NCBI RefSeq assembly: GCF_001625365.1 | Contig: NZ_LJJF01000003.1 | Span: 124,001-188,000 of the forward strand | Direction of reading: 5' to 3' | Origin: Streptomyces sp. MJM8645 | GTDB taxonomy: Bacteria; Actinomycetota; Actinomycetes; Streptomycetales; Streptomycetaceae | DNA: 64,000 nt | Shown: positions 34,248 to 42,196 of the stretch, piece after piece | How positions within the stretch are numbered: the first letter of the stretch is position 1 | Layout: the number at the start of each line of letters is the position of its first letter | Translations under genes and position numbers: made by a program | Notes under the pieces: generated by a model | Told to the model about the DNA's origin: nothing | The model's database searches: none | The model's input: only the letters and a program-made list of their open reading frames with translations

Positions 34248-35271
34248 GGGCGGGGGCCTTGTGGTCGGCGCGCAGGCGGGCGGCCAGGGCGCGGGGGGCG
34301 CCGTCGGCCAGGGCGTCCAGGGCGGCGGTGTGGGCGGTGTGCCAGCGGGTGTGACGGCCCGAGGCGAGGGCGAGGGCGGCGGCGTTGAGGGCGATGGTGT
34401 GGGTGGCGGTGGGGCCGGCGCGGCCGGCGAGGGCTTGCAGGAAGTGGCCGGTGAGGTCCTCGGGGTGGGGGGCGAGGTCGGCCAGGGTGCCGTCGGCGGG
34501 GGCGATGGAGCCGGCGGGCAGGTGGAGGGTGGTGTCGGGGGTGTGCAGGGTGTTGTCGGCGAAGGGCAGGAGTTCGTCGGCGCCGGCGGTGTTGGTGGCC
34601 AGCCACACGGCGCGCCCCAGGGTGCGGGGGGCGAGGTGGCGCAGGGCGGGCAGGTCGGTGGTGGCGCTGGTGCCGGTGAGCTGGGCGGTGACGGGCACGG
34701 TGGCGAGCAGCGGGCCGAGGGTGTTGAGGAGGCGTCCGAAGGGTTTGAGGGTGAGTGGGAAGAGGAGGCGGGCCAGGCGGGTGAGGGCGGGCGGGTAGAC
34801 GTGGGGGCCGGCGAAGGCGATGCCGTGGCGGGCGAGGTGGTCGGCGGTGGCGGTGTGGGAGGAGGTGAGGGTGATGCCGAGGCGCTCCAGCAGGTCGATG
34901 GAGCCGGCGCTGCTGGTGTAGGCGCGGGAGCCGGTCTTGACGACGGGTACGCCCATGGCGGCGGCGGTCAGGGCGGCGGCGGTGGAGAGGTTGAAGGTGG
35001 CCGGGCCGCCGCCGGTGCCGACGATGTTGACGCTGGCGGGGTGGGCGGGGCCGGGGTGGGGGCTGCGTTCGGTCAGGGAGGTGGTGAAGGCGGCGAGGGT
35101 GTCGGGGGCGGGCAGGCGGGTGGTGAGGGCGGCCAGCAGGGCCGCGGCCTGGGCCCGGTCGCTGTCGCGGGCCGGGCCCGGGGTGCGCTGCTCCAGCTGG
35201 TCCCACCACGAGCGCCAGGTGTCCAGGTCGACGTCGTGCCCGGCGAGTAGGGCGGTGAGGGCCGGGTGCAC
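34240..35271 (-). CDS. Divergent anthranilate-phosphoribosyltransferase (TrpD) homologue
   Basis: A 343-residue protein with the TrpD fold: VNIVGTGGGPATFNLSTAAA (usual GTGGDG is GTGGGP), GVPVVKTGSRAYTSSAGSID (usual KHG is KTG) and NTLGPLLATV. The HPAMK loop and the RELGxRTxFN segment that hold anthranilate in true TrpD are replaced (HVYPPALTRLARLLFPLTL). PRPP chemistry seems kept while the acceptor site has changed, so the acceptor may be a substituted anthranilate or another aromatic amine. Confidence 0.8.
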   Translation of the reverse strand: MHPALTALLAGHDVDLDTWRSWWDQLEQRTPGPARDSDRAQAAALLAALTTRLPAPDTLAAFTTSLTERSPHPGPAHPASVNIVGTGGGPATFNLSTAAALTAAAMGVPVVKTGSRAYTSSAGSIDLLERLGITLTSSHTATADHLARHGIAFAGPHVYPPALTRLARLLFPLTLKPFGRLLNTLGPLLATVPVTAQLTGTSATTDLPALRHLAPRTLGRAVWLATNTAGADELLPFADNTLHTPDTTLHLPAGSIAPADGTLADLAPHPEDLTGHFLQALAGRAGPTATHTIALNAAALALASGRHTRWHTAHTAALDALADGAPRALAARLRADHKAPAHA

Positions 35272-35274
35272 GGG

Positions 35275-35547
35275 TCAGCCGCCTGCCACGGCGCTGGCCG
35301 GGACGGCGCGGCGCTGGGTGATGAAGGCGTCGATGGCGGTGACGGAGCGGAAGTTGTTGGGGTCGAGGTCGGTGTCGTCGACGGGCAGGGCGAAGTGGTC
35401 CTCGACCCAGGCGATGAGCTTGAGGACGCCCAGGCTGTCGATGACGCCGTCGGAGAGCAGGTCGTGGTCGTCGGCGAGTTGCTCGGGGGTGACGTCGGGC
35501 AGGAACTCCTCGATGAGGAACCGCTTGATCTGGGCGATGTTGCTCAT
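35275..35547 (-). CDS. Stand-alone carrier protein (peptidyl/acyl carrier)
   Basis: A 90-residue carrier with the phosphopantetheine site GVIDSLGVLKLI (Ser 38 from the ATG at 35547). It resembles PltL/RedO-type prolyl carriers (LLSDGVIDSLG, FALPVDDTDLDPNNFRSVTA). GGGAG upstream supports 35547 rather than the ATG at 35556. It follows the ligase that probably loads it and ends three bases before the TrpD-like start. Confidence 0.85.
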   Translation of the reverse strand: MSNIAQIKRFLIEEFLPDVTPEQLADDHDLLSDGVIDSLGVLKLIAWVEDHFALPVDDTDLDPNNFRSVTAIDAFITQRRAVPASAVAGG

Positions 35548-35614
35548 GGCTCGCAACTCCCTTGGGTGTGTGGGGTTTTGGTGGCGTAATCAGGTGATGG
35601 GCCGGGTGGCTTGG

Positions 35615-37162
35615 TCAGGCGGTGGGCAGGACGGCCTTGCGGTCGACCTTGCCGGTGGCGGTCTTGGGCAGCGGGGTGTCGTGGATGGCCAGGCGTTCGG
35701 GCACGGCGGCGCGCGGCAGGTTGCGGGCGAGGTGTTCGCGCAGGGTGAGGCTGTTGAGGGCGGAGCCGGCGGCGCGTTGGACGGCGGCGTGCAGGCGTTT
35801 GCCGGTCAGCGGGTCCGGGGCGGCGGCGACGGCGGCCTCGCGGACCTCGGGGTGGGCGAGCAGGACGCGTTCGACCTCGGCGGTGTTGACGGCGACGCCG
35901 CGGACCTTGACCTGGAAGTCGGCGCGTCCGGTCAGGTGCAGGCGGCCGTGTTCGTCGCGGACGGCCAGGTCTCCGGTGCGGAACCAGCGCCGTCCGGGCC
36001 CGGCGCCTTCGGGCTGGGTGGTGAAGCGGCCGGTATCGCGGGAGCGGTCCAGGTAGCCGGCGGCCTGGAAGGGGGTGGAGACGTACAGTTCGCCGTGGCC
36101 GGGGCCGGTGACGGGGGTGCCGTCGGGGGCGGCGAGCAGGGTGCGCACCCCGGGCAGGGGGGTGCCGATGGGCACCGGCAGGGCGGCGGTGGCGTCCAGG
36201 CGGTCCAGGCGGTGCAGGAAGCTGTCGTTGGTCTCGGTGCAGCCGTAGATGTTGTAGAGCGCGGCGCCGGGCAGCAGGGCGGGCAGTGCGGCCAGGGTGC
36301 GGGCGTCGATGGCGTCGCCGGTGAACGCGGCGTGCTCGACGCTGTCCAGCACCGCCGGGCCTGCCGTCTGGGCGGCGGCGGCCTGGGCGAGGAGGGCGTA
36401 GGCGAGGGGGACGGCCTGGAGGACGTGCGGGCGGTGGCGGGTGAGCTGGGCGAGCAGGTGGCGGGCGTTGAGCGCGTGGGCGGGGTCGATGAGCAGGACG
36501 GTGCCGCCGGCGGCGAGGGTGGCCCACACGTCGAGCAGGCACAGGTCGAAGTTGAGGGGGGCGTAGTTGGCGACGACGCGGCCGGGCCCGAGGTCGAAGG
36601 TGTCGTGGGCCCAGGCGGTGAAGCGGTCGACGGCGGCCTGCGCGAGGGGGACGATCTTGGGCAGGTCGGTGGAGCCGGAGGTGGTGAGCAGGAAGGAGGT
36701 GCCGGCGGCGAGGGTGGGCACGGGAGCGGGGCGGGCCAGGGTGGGCAGGGCGGGGGCGTCCTGGCCGAGGGGGGCGAGCAGGTGGCGGGCGCCGGCCTGG
36801 GCGAACAGGGCCGCGAGCAGGGCGGGGGCCAGCTGCGGGGAGGGCAGCAGGAAGGGGCGGCGCTCGATCAGGCAGGCCAGGACGAGGGCGATCTGCTCGG
36901 GGGACTTGGCGGCGGGCAGGCCCACCGGCTCGCCGGGGGCGAGGTCCAGCGTGTGCAGGCGCAGCCGTTCGCGTTCGGCGGTTTCGGCGAGTTCGCGGTA
37001 GGTGACGGCGCGCTCGTGCCACAGGAGGGCGACGGCGTCGGGCCGGGTGCGGGCGTGGGCGGTGAACGCGTCGGGCAGCGACAGCGGCGGCGGGGCCTGC
37101 ACGGCGGGCGCGGCGAGTGCGGTGGACGCGGCGGGCGCGGCGGGTTCGGCGGGTGTGGTCAT
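35615..37162 (-). CDS. Adenylation enzyme, likely L-prolyl-AMP ligase
   Basis: A 515-residue ANL-family ligase with motifs A3 LLTTSGSTDLPKIV (the usual Gly is Asp), A5 NIYGCTETND, A7 WFRTGDLAV, A8 GRADFQVKVRGVAVNTAEVE and A10 PKTATGKVDRK. The pocket segment NFDLCLLDVW keeps the Asp that holds the alpha-amino group of amino acids. Gene order with a PCP and a RedW/PltE-like oxidase points to proline as substrate. A domain alone, no condensation or thiolation domain. Confidence 0.8.
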   Translation of the reverse strand: MTTPAEPAAPAASTALAAPAVQAPPPLSLPDAFTAHARTRPDAVALLWHERAVTYRELAETAERERLRLHTLDLAPGEPVGLPAAKSPEQIALVLACLIERRPFLLPSPQLAPALLAALFAQAGARHLLAPLGQDAPALPTLARPAPVPTLAAGTSFLLTTSGSTDLPKIVPLAQAAVDRFTAWAHDTFDLGPGRVVANYAPLNFDLCLLDVWATLAAGGTVLLIDPAHALNARHLLAQLTRHRPHVLQAVPLAYALLAQAAAAQTAGPAVLDSVEHAAFTGDAIDARTLAALPALLPGAALYNIYGCTETNDSFLHRLDRLDATAALPVPIGTPLPGVRTLLAAPDGTPVTGPGHGELYVSTPFQAAGYLDRSRDTGRFTTQPEGAGPGRRWFRTGDLAVRDEHGRLHLTGRADFQVKVRGVAVNTAEVERVLLAHPEVREAAVAAAPDPLTGKRLHAAVQRAAGSALNSLTLREHLARNLPRAAVPERLAIHDTPLPKTATGKVDRKAVLPTA

Positions 37163-37169
37163 CGGGGTC

Positions 37170-38027
37170 TCACTCCCCCGCCGGGGTGAGGGCGGCCCAG
37201 CCGGCCTTGACGGCGGTGCCGGCCTGGGTGGCGACGGTGAAGCGCACCACCGTGCCCCGGTCGTAGGGCTGCAGGGTCAGGCGCAGCGGGGTGCCGGGGG
37301 TGGTGGGGGCGGCGAAGCGGGCGCCCAGGGCGGTGAGGCGGGTGGGGTCGCCGTCGGCGTGGCGGTCGGTGATCTCCTCGGTGGCGAGGGCGACCAGGTG
37401 CATGCCGTGGGCGATGGCGGCGGGGAATCCGGCGGCGCGGGCGGCGTCGTCGTCGAGGTGCAGGGGGTTGAGGTCGCCGGCGGCGTGGGCGTAGGCGGTG
37501 ACGTCGGCGGGGGTGAGGGTGTGGGTGAGGGTGAGGGGTTCGGTGTCGGGGGTGGTGCCGGGGTGGGCGGCGGGGCCCAGGGTGCCGAAGGGTTCGATGG
37601 TGGTGGCGCCGACGAGCAGGGCGGAGGTGGTCAGGTGGGCCAGGGTGCGGGTGCCGTCGGTGAGGTGGGTGGTGAGGGCCAGGCGGGTGCCGCGGGCTTC
37701 GCGGCGGGCGGCGGTGACGGTGACGTCGATGTCGACGTGGGTGCCGGCGGTGAGGGGGTGGTGGGTGTGGATCTCCTGGGCGAGGTGGACCACGCCGGTG
37801 AAGCCGGTGTCGCCCGTGGTCAGGGTGGTGACGGTGTGCTGGGCGAGGGTGTGGGCGAGGACGAAGGGGTGGGCGGGGGCGGCGGCGCCGTCCGGGGCGG
37901 GGGGCAGGCCGGTGCGGGCGGCGGTGCGGTAGGCGGCCAGGGCGTCGGCGGTCACGGTGGTGCTGGTGCGGGCGGTGCGGTGGGCGGGCCCGGTCGCCGT
38001 AGCGGTCGCGGGTGTGGTCGTGGTCAT
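37170..38027 (-). CDS. MaoC-like double-hotdog protein
   Basis: A 285-residue protein with two hotdog folds. The second carries the hydratase-2 motif YAHAAGDLNPLHLDDDAAR (Asp and His), while the first (LAQEIHTHHPLTAGTHVDID) does not. Family members hydrate or dehydrate beta-hydroxyacyl or enoyl thioesters. No ketoreductase is present in the operon, so either a host FabG supplies one or the protein acts on a different bond. The ATG overlaps the ketosynthase stop. Confidence 0.8.
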   Translation of the reverse strand: MTTTTPATATATGPAHRTARTSTTVTADALAAYRTAARTGLPPAPDGAAAPAHPFVLAHTLAQHTVTTLTTGDTGFTGVVHLAQEIHTHHPLTAGTHVDIDVTVTAARREARGTRLALTTHLTDGTRTLAHLTTSALLVGATTIEPFGTLGPAAHPGTTPDTEPLTLTHTLTPADVTAYAHAAGDLNPLHLDDDAARAAGFPAAIAHGMHLVALATEEITDRHADGDPTRLTALGARFAAPTTPGTPLRLTLQPYDRGTVVRFTVATQAGTAVKAGWAALTPAGE

Positions 38028-39262
38028 AGCGGGGTCACCACCAGGGTCGAGTTGTGGCCGCCGAAGCCGAACGAGTTGGACAGGGCCGCGCCCGCGCGGA
38101 TGGGGCGGGCGGTGCCGTGGACGACGTCGAGGTCCAGGCCCTGTTCGGTGTGCTCGTGGTTGGCGGTGGGAGGGGCGAGGCGGCTGTTCATGGCCTGCAC
38201 GGCGGCGATCAGCTCGACGGCGCCGGCGGCGCCGATGAGGTGGCCGATGGCGCCCTTGGTGGAGGTGACGGGCACGCCGTGCGGGCCGAAGACGGTGCGC
38301 AGCGCGGCGGCTTCGGCGCGGTCGTTGTGCACGGTGGAGGTGCCGTGGGCGTTGACGTGGGCGATGTCGGCGGGGGTGAGGCCGGCGTCGGTGAGGGCGG
38401 CGCGCATGGCGGCGACGGCGCCGGCGCCGTCGGGGCGGGGGTTGGAGAGGTGGTAGGCGTCGGCGCTGGAGCCGTAGCCGGCGAGGAGGGCGTAGGGGGT
38501 GCGGTGGCGGGCGCGGGCGTCGGCGAGGCGTTCGAGGACGAGGAAGCCGGCGCCTTCGCCCATGACGAAGCCGTCGCGGTCGGTGTCGAAGGGGCGGCTG
38601 GCGCGGGCGGGGTCGTCGTTGCGCTGGGAGTGGGCGCCGAGGTTGCCGAACGCGGCGAGGGTGACGGGGGTGAGGGTGGCTTCGCAGCCGCCGGCGATGA
38701 CGATGTCGGCGCGGCCGGTTTCCAGGAGGAGGGCGGCGTGGCCGATGGCGTCGGCGCTGGAGGCGCAGGTGGTGGCGATGGTCAGGGCGGGGCCGGTCCA
38801 GGCCAGGCGCATGGCGATCTGGGCGGCGGCGGCGTTGGGCATGGTGACCAGGGGCATCAGGGGGCTGACGCGCAGGGGTCCGGCGGTGGTGAAGAGGGCG
38901 GATTCGCGGTCGCTGGTGGTGCGGCCGCCGACCGCGTTGCCGACGACGATGGCGCTGCGGCCGGGGTCGGGTTCGGGGGCGCCGGCGTCCTGGTGGGCGG
39001 CGAGGGCGGCGAGGGTGCCGTAGTGGGCGAAGGGGTCGAGGCGGCGGGCGTCCTTGGCGGGGACGGGGCCGTTGTCGGGCAGGTCGGTGACGCGGCAGCC
39101 CAGGCGGACCCGGTGGCGGGCCAGGGCGGGGTCGGTGAGGGCGGTGGCGGTGGGGGTGCCGGTGCTGACGGTGTGCCAGAACGCGGCCGGGGTGTGGCCG
39201 GCGGGGCTGACGACGCCCAGGCCGGTGACGGCGATGGGGGGCCGGGTGGGGCGGGCTGCCAT
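38024..39262 (-). CDS. FabF-type beta-ketoacyl synthase
   Basis: A 412-residue KAS II-like enzyme with the triad Cys 166 (TIATTCASSADA), His 306 (VNAHGTST) and His 341 (KGAIGHLIGAAG), and C-terminal NSFGFGGHN. It is complete and not a chain-length factor. It probably extends the pyrrolyl-carrier starter with malonyl units. Only one carrier is encoded, so fatty-acid ACP may be shared. A 101-bp gap with 30-bp direct repeats separates it from the oxoamine synthase. Confidence 0.85.
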   Translation of the reverse strand: MAARPTRPPIAVTGLGVVSPAGHTPAAFWHTVSTGTPTATALTDPALARHRVRLGCRVTDLPDNGPVPAKDARRLDPFAHYGTLAALAAHQDAGAPEPDPGRSAIVVGNAVGGRTTSDRESALFTTAGPLRVSPLMPLVTMPNAAAAQIAMRLAWTGPALTIATTCASSADAIGHAALLLETGRADIVIAGGCEATLTPVTLAAFGNLGAHSQRNDDPARASRPFDTDRDGFVMGEGAGFLVLERLADARARHRTPYALLAGYGSSADAYHLSNPRPDGAGAVAAMRAALTDAGLTPADIAHVNAHGTSTVHNDRAEAAALRTVFGPHGVPVTSTKGAIGHLIGAAGAVELIAAVQAMNSRLAPPTANHEHTEQGLDLDVVHGTARPIRAGAALSNSFGFGGHNSTLVVTPL

Positions 39263-39363
39263 GGTCTTGTCCTTTCCGGGCGTTGGGGCCGGCGCGGGCC
39301 TTCCCAGGTGGGGCGGGGCCGGGGGCCGGCGGGCCTTCCTGGGTGGGCCGGGGGCCGGCTCGG

Positions 39364-40575
39364 TCAGATGAGGCCGGTCTGGGCGGCGGCGGTCAGGAAG
39401 GCGTCGGCGGCGAAGTCGATGTCGGCGGCGGTGTGGCGGGCGGTGACGGCGATCCGCAGCCGGGCCAGGTCGTTGGGCACGGCGGGGGTGACGACGGGCA
39501 GGCCGATGACGCCGGCCTTGCGGCAGGCGGTGGCGTAGTCGTAGGCGGCGTCGTCGGAGCCGGCGATGACGGGCAGGACGGCGGTGGCGGAGTCCATGGT
39601 GGAGATGCCGGCGTCGTTGAGGCGCCGGCGCAGGCGCTCGGCCTGGACCTGGATGTGGGTGACGCGTTCGGGTTCGCGGCGCAGGATCCGCAGGGACTCC
39701 AGGGCGGCGCCGGTCTGGGCGGGGCCGAGGGCGGCGGAGAACAGGAACGGGCGGGCGGCGTAGCGCAGGTGGCCGATCAGTTCGTGGCTGCCGGCGACCC
39801 AGCCGCCCATGGAGGGGATGGCCTTGGAGAGGGTGCCGAGTTTGATGTCGACGCGGTGGCGGTAGCCGAAGTGCTCCTCGATGCCGCCGCCGGTTTCTCC
39901 GATGACGCCCAGGGCGTGGGCCTCGTCGACCATCAGGAGGGCGTCGTGGGCGTCGCAGACCGCGCGCAGTTCGGGCAGCGGGGCGATGTCGCCGTCCATG
40001 GAGTAGACGCTGTCGACGATGACCAGGCGCACGCCGGTCGGGGAGGCGGCCTTGAGGCGGCGTTCCAGGTGGTCGACGTCGTTGTGGCGGAAGCGGGTGA
40101 CGGTGGCGCCGGAGAGGCGGCAGCCGTCGACGATGCTGGCGTGGTCGTACTTGTCGATCAGGACGGTGTCGCCCTGGCCGACCAGGGCGCCGACGGTGCC
40201 GACGTTGGCGGCGTAGCCGGAGCCGAAGACCTGGGCGCGTTCGCGGCGGGCGAAGCGGGCGACCTCGGCTTCCAGTTCCTCGTGCAGCGGGATGGTGCCG
40301 GCCAGGGCGCGCACGCCGTGGTTGCCGGTGCCGTAGACGTCGACGGCGGCCTTGGCGGCGGCCACCACGCGTTCGTCTCCGGCCAGGCCCAGGTAGCTGT
40401 AGCCGGACATCATGAGCAGGCGCTCGCCGTCCAGGTCGCAGTAGGCGCTGTCGCGTTCCATGGTGTAGGCGACGAAGCTGTTGCGGCGTGAGGGGTCGGA
40501 CTCCAGCGCGGCCACGCGGTCCAGGGTGGCGGCGAGCTTCGGCTCCAGGCGGTCCCATGCTCCGGTGGCGTTCAC
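39364..40575 (-). CDS. Alpha-oxoamine synthase (AONS/KBL/CqsA-like)
   Basis: A 403-residue PLP enzyme. Internal aldimine Lys 251 in GTLSKAIPSMGGWV, MVDEAHALGVIGETGGG (Asp for pyridine N), and DKYDHASIVDG (stacking His). These enzymes condense an acyl thioester with an amino acid, losing CO2 to give an alpha-aminoketone. In prodigiosin synthesis a homologous domain (PigH/RedN) makes the second pyrrole. Stand-alone here. Start GTG at 40575 with AAGGAGA ahead. First gene of the operon. Confidence 0.85.
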   Translation of the reverse strand: MNATGAWDRLEPKLAATLDRVAALESDPSRRNSFVAYTMERDSAYCDLDGERLLMMSGYSYLGLAGDERVVAAAKAAVDVYGTGNHGVRALAGTIPLHEELEAEVARFARRERAQVFGSGYAANVGTVGALVGQGDTVLIDKYDHASIVDGCRLSGATVTRFRHNDVDHLERRLKAASPTGVRLVIVDSVYSMDGDIAPLPELRAVCDAHDALLMVDEAHALGVIGETGGGIEEHFGYRHRVDIKLGTLSKAIPSMGGWVAGSHELIGHLRYAARPFLFSAALGPAQTGAALESLRILRREPERVTHIQVQAERLRRRLNDAGISTMDSATAVLPVIAGSDDAAYDYATACRKAGVIGLPVVTPAVPNDLARLRIAVTARHTAADIDFAADAFLTAAAQTGLI

Positions 40576-40628
40576 GTGCGGGTCTCCTTCTCGGCGGGGC
40601 GCGGCGGGCGCGCGGCGGTTTTGCCGTG

Positions 40629-40717
40629 CGGTTTGCCGTCGGTTTGCCGCCGGTTGTCCGTCGGCTGTTCGGCGGTTCGTCGTCGGCTTGTTCCGGATTG
40701 TTTTCGGTATTTCCCGG
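40629..40717 (-). promoter_or_regulatory. Array of phased CGG(T/C)T repeats upstream of the operon
   Basis: Nine CGG-initiated units start at 40629, 40640, 40651, 40662, 40673, 40684, 40694, 40705 and 40715, so spacing is 10 or 11 bases (one helical turn). The first two are CGGTTTGCCGT and CGGTTTGCCGC. SARP proteins bind direct heptamers repeated every 11 bp, so this could be the target of the SARP encoded next door, 54-140 bases ahead of the oxoamine-synthase start. No clear -10 is seen between the array and the start, so its exact role is open. Confidence 0.5.
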
Positions 40718-40962
40718 CGCGGGGGCGGGTGGTGGTGCTGGGGTTTCCTCCCGGGATAGTCCCGGGGCTTTTACGGGTGGTGCCCGGCGCAGGGGGTGGG
40801 TGGTGTTTCTCGAAGCCTTCACGCGGGGTGCTCAAGGATGACTACATTTCTACGGCAGGATGCGCAAGGCGTCCGCAATAGCCGTGTTCTCGGCCTGCGG
40901 TAACGCTCTGACGTGCAGAAACCCTGCGTCCACGACGCATGGACCGGCCGGTGGGTATGTTT

Positions 40963-41003
40963 TGTCGACCAGTGTTGACACCGTGTGATGCGCCGAATGT
41001 ATG
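40963..41003 (+). promoter_or_regulatory. Candidate SARP gene promoter with overlapping inverted repeat
   Basis: TTGACA (40975-40980), 17-base spacer, TGTATG (40998-41003). The inverted repeat TGTCGAC-CAGT-GTTGACA (40963-40980, one mismatch) overlaps the -35 and could hold a repressor. The 597-bp intergenic region 40576-41172 holds only this and the repeat array; its right half is unusually AT-rich. Confidence 0.45.
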
Positions 41004-41172
41004 GTCGAAATCCGCCGAAACCGAACGGCTGGTAGGCGGAATTTCCGGTCCAGGTTTCCCACGCCGTCGGCCCGGCGTCACGGGCCGTCGGCTCCGCTTT
41101 GGCTCAAGGGGGTTGGAGCACGTTGAACGGCTTCCGGGAAGACAGTCCGTCCGGCAGATCGGGGACATTCTC

Positions 41173-42045
41173 ATGCTGATCCGCCTGACAGGACTTGTGA
41201 CGATCGAGCACGACCGCGGCGCCCCGCAGCACCTGTCCAGCGCCCAGGCCCAGGTGGCGTTCGCCCGCCTGGTCCTGGAACGCTCCGCCGGCACCAGCCG
41301 CGACCAGCTGGCCGACACCATCTGGCCCGACGGCCTGCCCGACACCTGGGCCTCCGCGCTGCGCAGCGTGGTCTCGCGGGTGCGGGCCTTCGTCGCCTCC
41401 CCCGGCCAGGGCCCGGGCGCCACCCCGCTGATCGCCCAGGGCGGGCGCTACGTCCTGCGGCTGCCCGCGGACGCGGCGGTGGACCTGGAGGCCGCCGCCA
41501 GCGCGGTCGGGGAGGCCGGGGAGGCGTACGCGGCCCGCTCCTACGCGGTGGCGCAGCAGCTGGCCGCGGGGGCGATCGCCAACCTGCGCGGCGCGTTCCT
41601 GCCCGACCACGAGGGCGAGTGGGCGGGCGGGGTGCGCGAGCACGTGGAGGAACTGCGGATGTCCGCGCTGGAGACGGCGAGCCTGTCGGCCTCGGCACTG
41701 GGCGAGGAGCACCACGCGCTGCGCTGGGCCGACGAGGCGGTGCGCCGCGCCCCGTTCCGCGAGAGCGCCTACCGCTGCCGGATGGAGGCGCTGGCCGCGG
41801 CCGGCAACCGGGCCGAGGCGCTGCGCTGTTACCAGCAGCTGCGCCGGGTGCTGGCGGAGGAGCTGGGCATCGACCCGGCCGCCGAGACCCAGGAGCTCTA
41901 CCTGGCGCTGCTGCGCTCCCCCGCTCCCGTCGCGCCCGCTCCGGCGGTGGTGCGGCCGGTGGACCCGGTGCTGATGGGGATCTTCGAGCCGCTGGCCCTG
42001 GCCCGGCTGGCGCGCCCGGCCGGGCCGCCGGTGCGCGCGGCCTGA
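41173..42045 (+). CDS. SARP-family transcriptional activator
   Basis: A 290-residue protein with a winged-helix OmpR-like DNA-binding domain (about residues 1-95: LVLERSAGTSRDQLADTIWP, then ALRSVVSRVRAFV, GGRYVLRLP) and a bacterial transcriptional activator domain (YAVAQQLAAGAIANLRGAFL, APFRESAYRCRMEALAAAGN, CYQQLRRVLAEELGIDPAAE). The size is that of small SARPs such as ActII-ORF4 and RedD. It is divergent from the pyrrole/Trp-like operon and so is the likely pathway activator. The frame is open upstream; the ATG at 41173 starts at the conserved fold and follows GGGGAC. Confidence 0.85.
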   Translation: MLIRLTGLVTIEHDRGAPQHLSSAQAQVAFARLVLERSAGTSRDQLADTIWPDGLPDTWASALRSVVSRVRAFVASPGQGPGATPLIAQGGRYVLRLPADAAVDLEAAASAVGEAGEAYAARSYAVAQQLAAGAIANLRGAFLPDHEGEWAGGVREHVEELRMSALETASLSASALGEEHHALRWADEAVRRAPFRESAYRCRMEALAAAGNRAEALRCYQQLRRVLAEELGIDPAAETQELYLALLRSPAPVAPAPAVVRPVDPVLMGIFEPLALARLARPAGPPVRAA

Positions 42046-42152
42046 CGGGACCGGCGGTGCGCGCGGCCTGACGGCCTGTCGGTGAGCGCGTGGTTCGGCG
42101 GATCGCCGGTGCGCGCGGCTTGGCGGCCTGTCGGTGCGCGCGCGGCTTGACG
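42030..42152 (+). repeat. Four degenerate direct repeats at and after the SARP 3' end
   Basis: GGTGCGCGCGGC(C/T)TGACGG recurs at 42030, 42056, 42108 and 42133 (the last two imperfect), the first including the SARP stop codon. It looks like local duplication of the gene end. The rest of 42046-42384 holds a terminator and no gene. Confidence 0.6.
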
Positions 42153-42166
42153 GCCTGTCGTCGTGA

Positions 42167-42196
42167 CGGGCGGCCCCCGGCGTTGGGGGCCGCCCG
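42167..42196 (+). terminator. SARP gene terminator
   Basis: A perfect 12-bp stem (42167-42178 with 42185-42196) with a 6-base loop downstream of the SARP gene. Confidence 0.75.

Noticed and set aside
30253..35271. TrpC, TrpF, TrpA and TrpD homologues as the primary tryptophan operon
   Set aside because: TrpE, TrpG and TrpB are absent, motifs differ from the primary enzymes, and they are interleaved with PCP, cupin and oxidase genes.
37002..40491. Very long Gly/Val-rich plus-strand frames across the biosynthetic operon
   Set aside because: They are antisense shadows of genuine minus-strand genes that have motifs and overlapping starts.
40629..40717. CRISPR-like repeat array
   Set aside because: Units of 10 or 11 bp have no spacers and no cas genes are near.
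40572..40835. Minus-strand frame of 87 codons ending in a GTGA overlap with the oxoamine synthase
   Set aside because: It starts with TTG without a ribosome site, its Lys/Arg/Pro/Thr composition is unlike a protein, and it covers the 11-bp repeat array. I treat it as leader DNA; translation of a leader peptide is not excluded.
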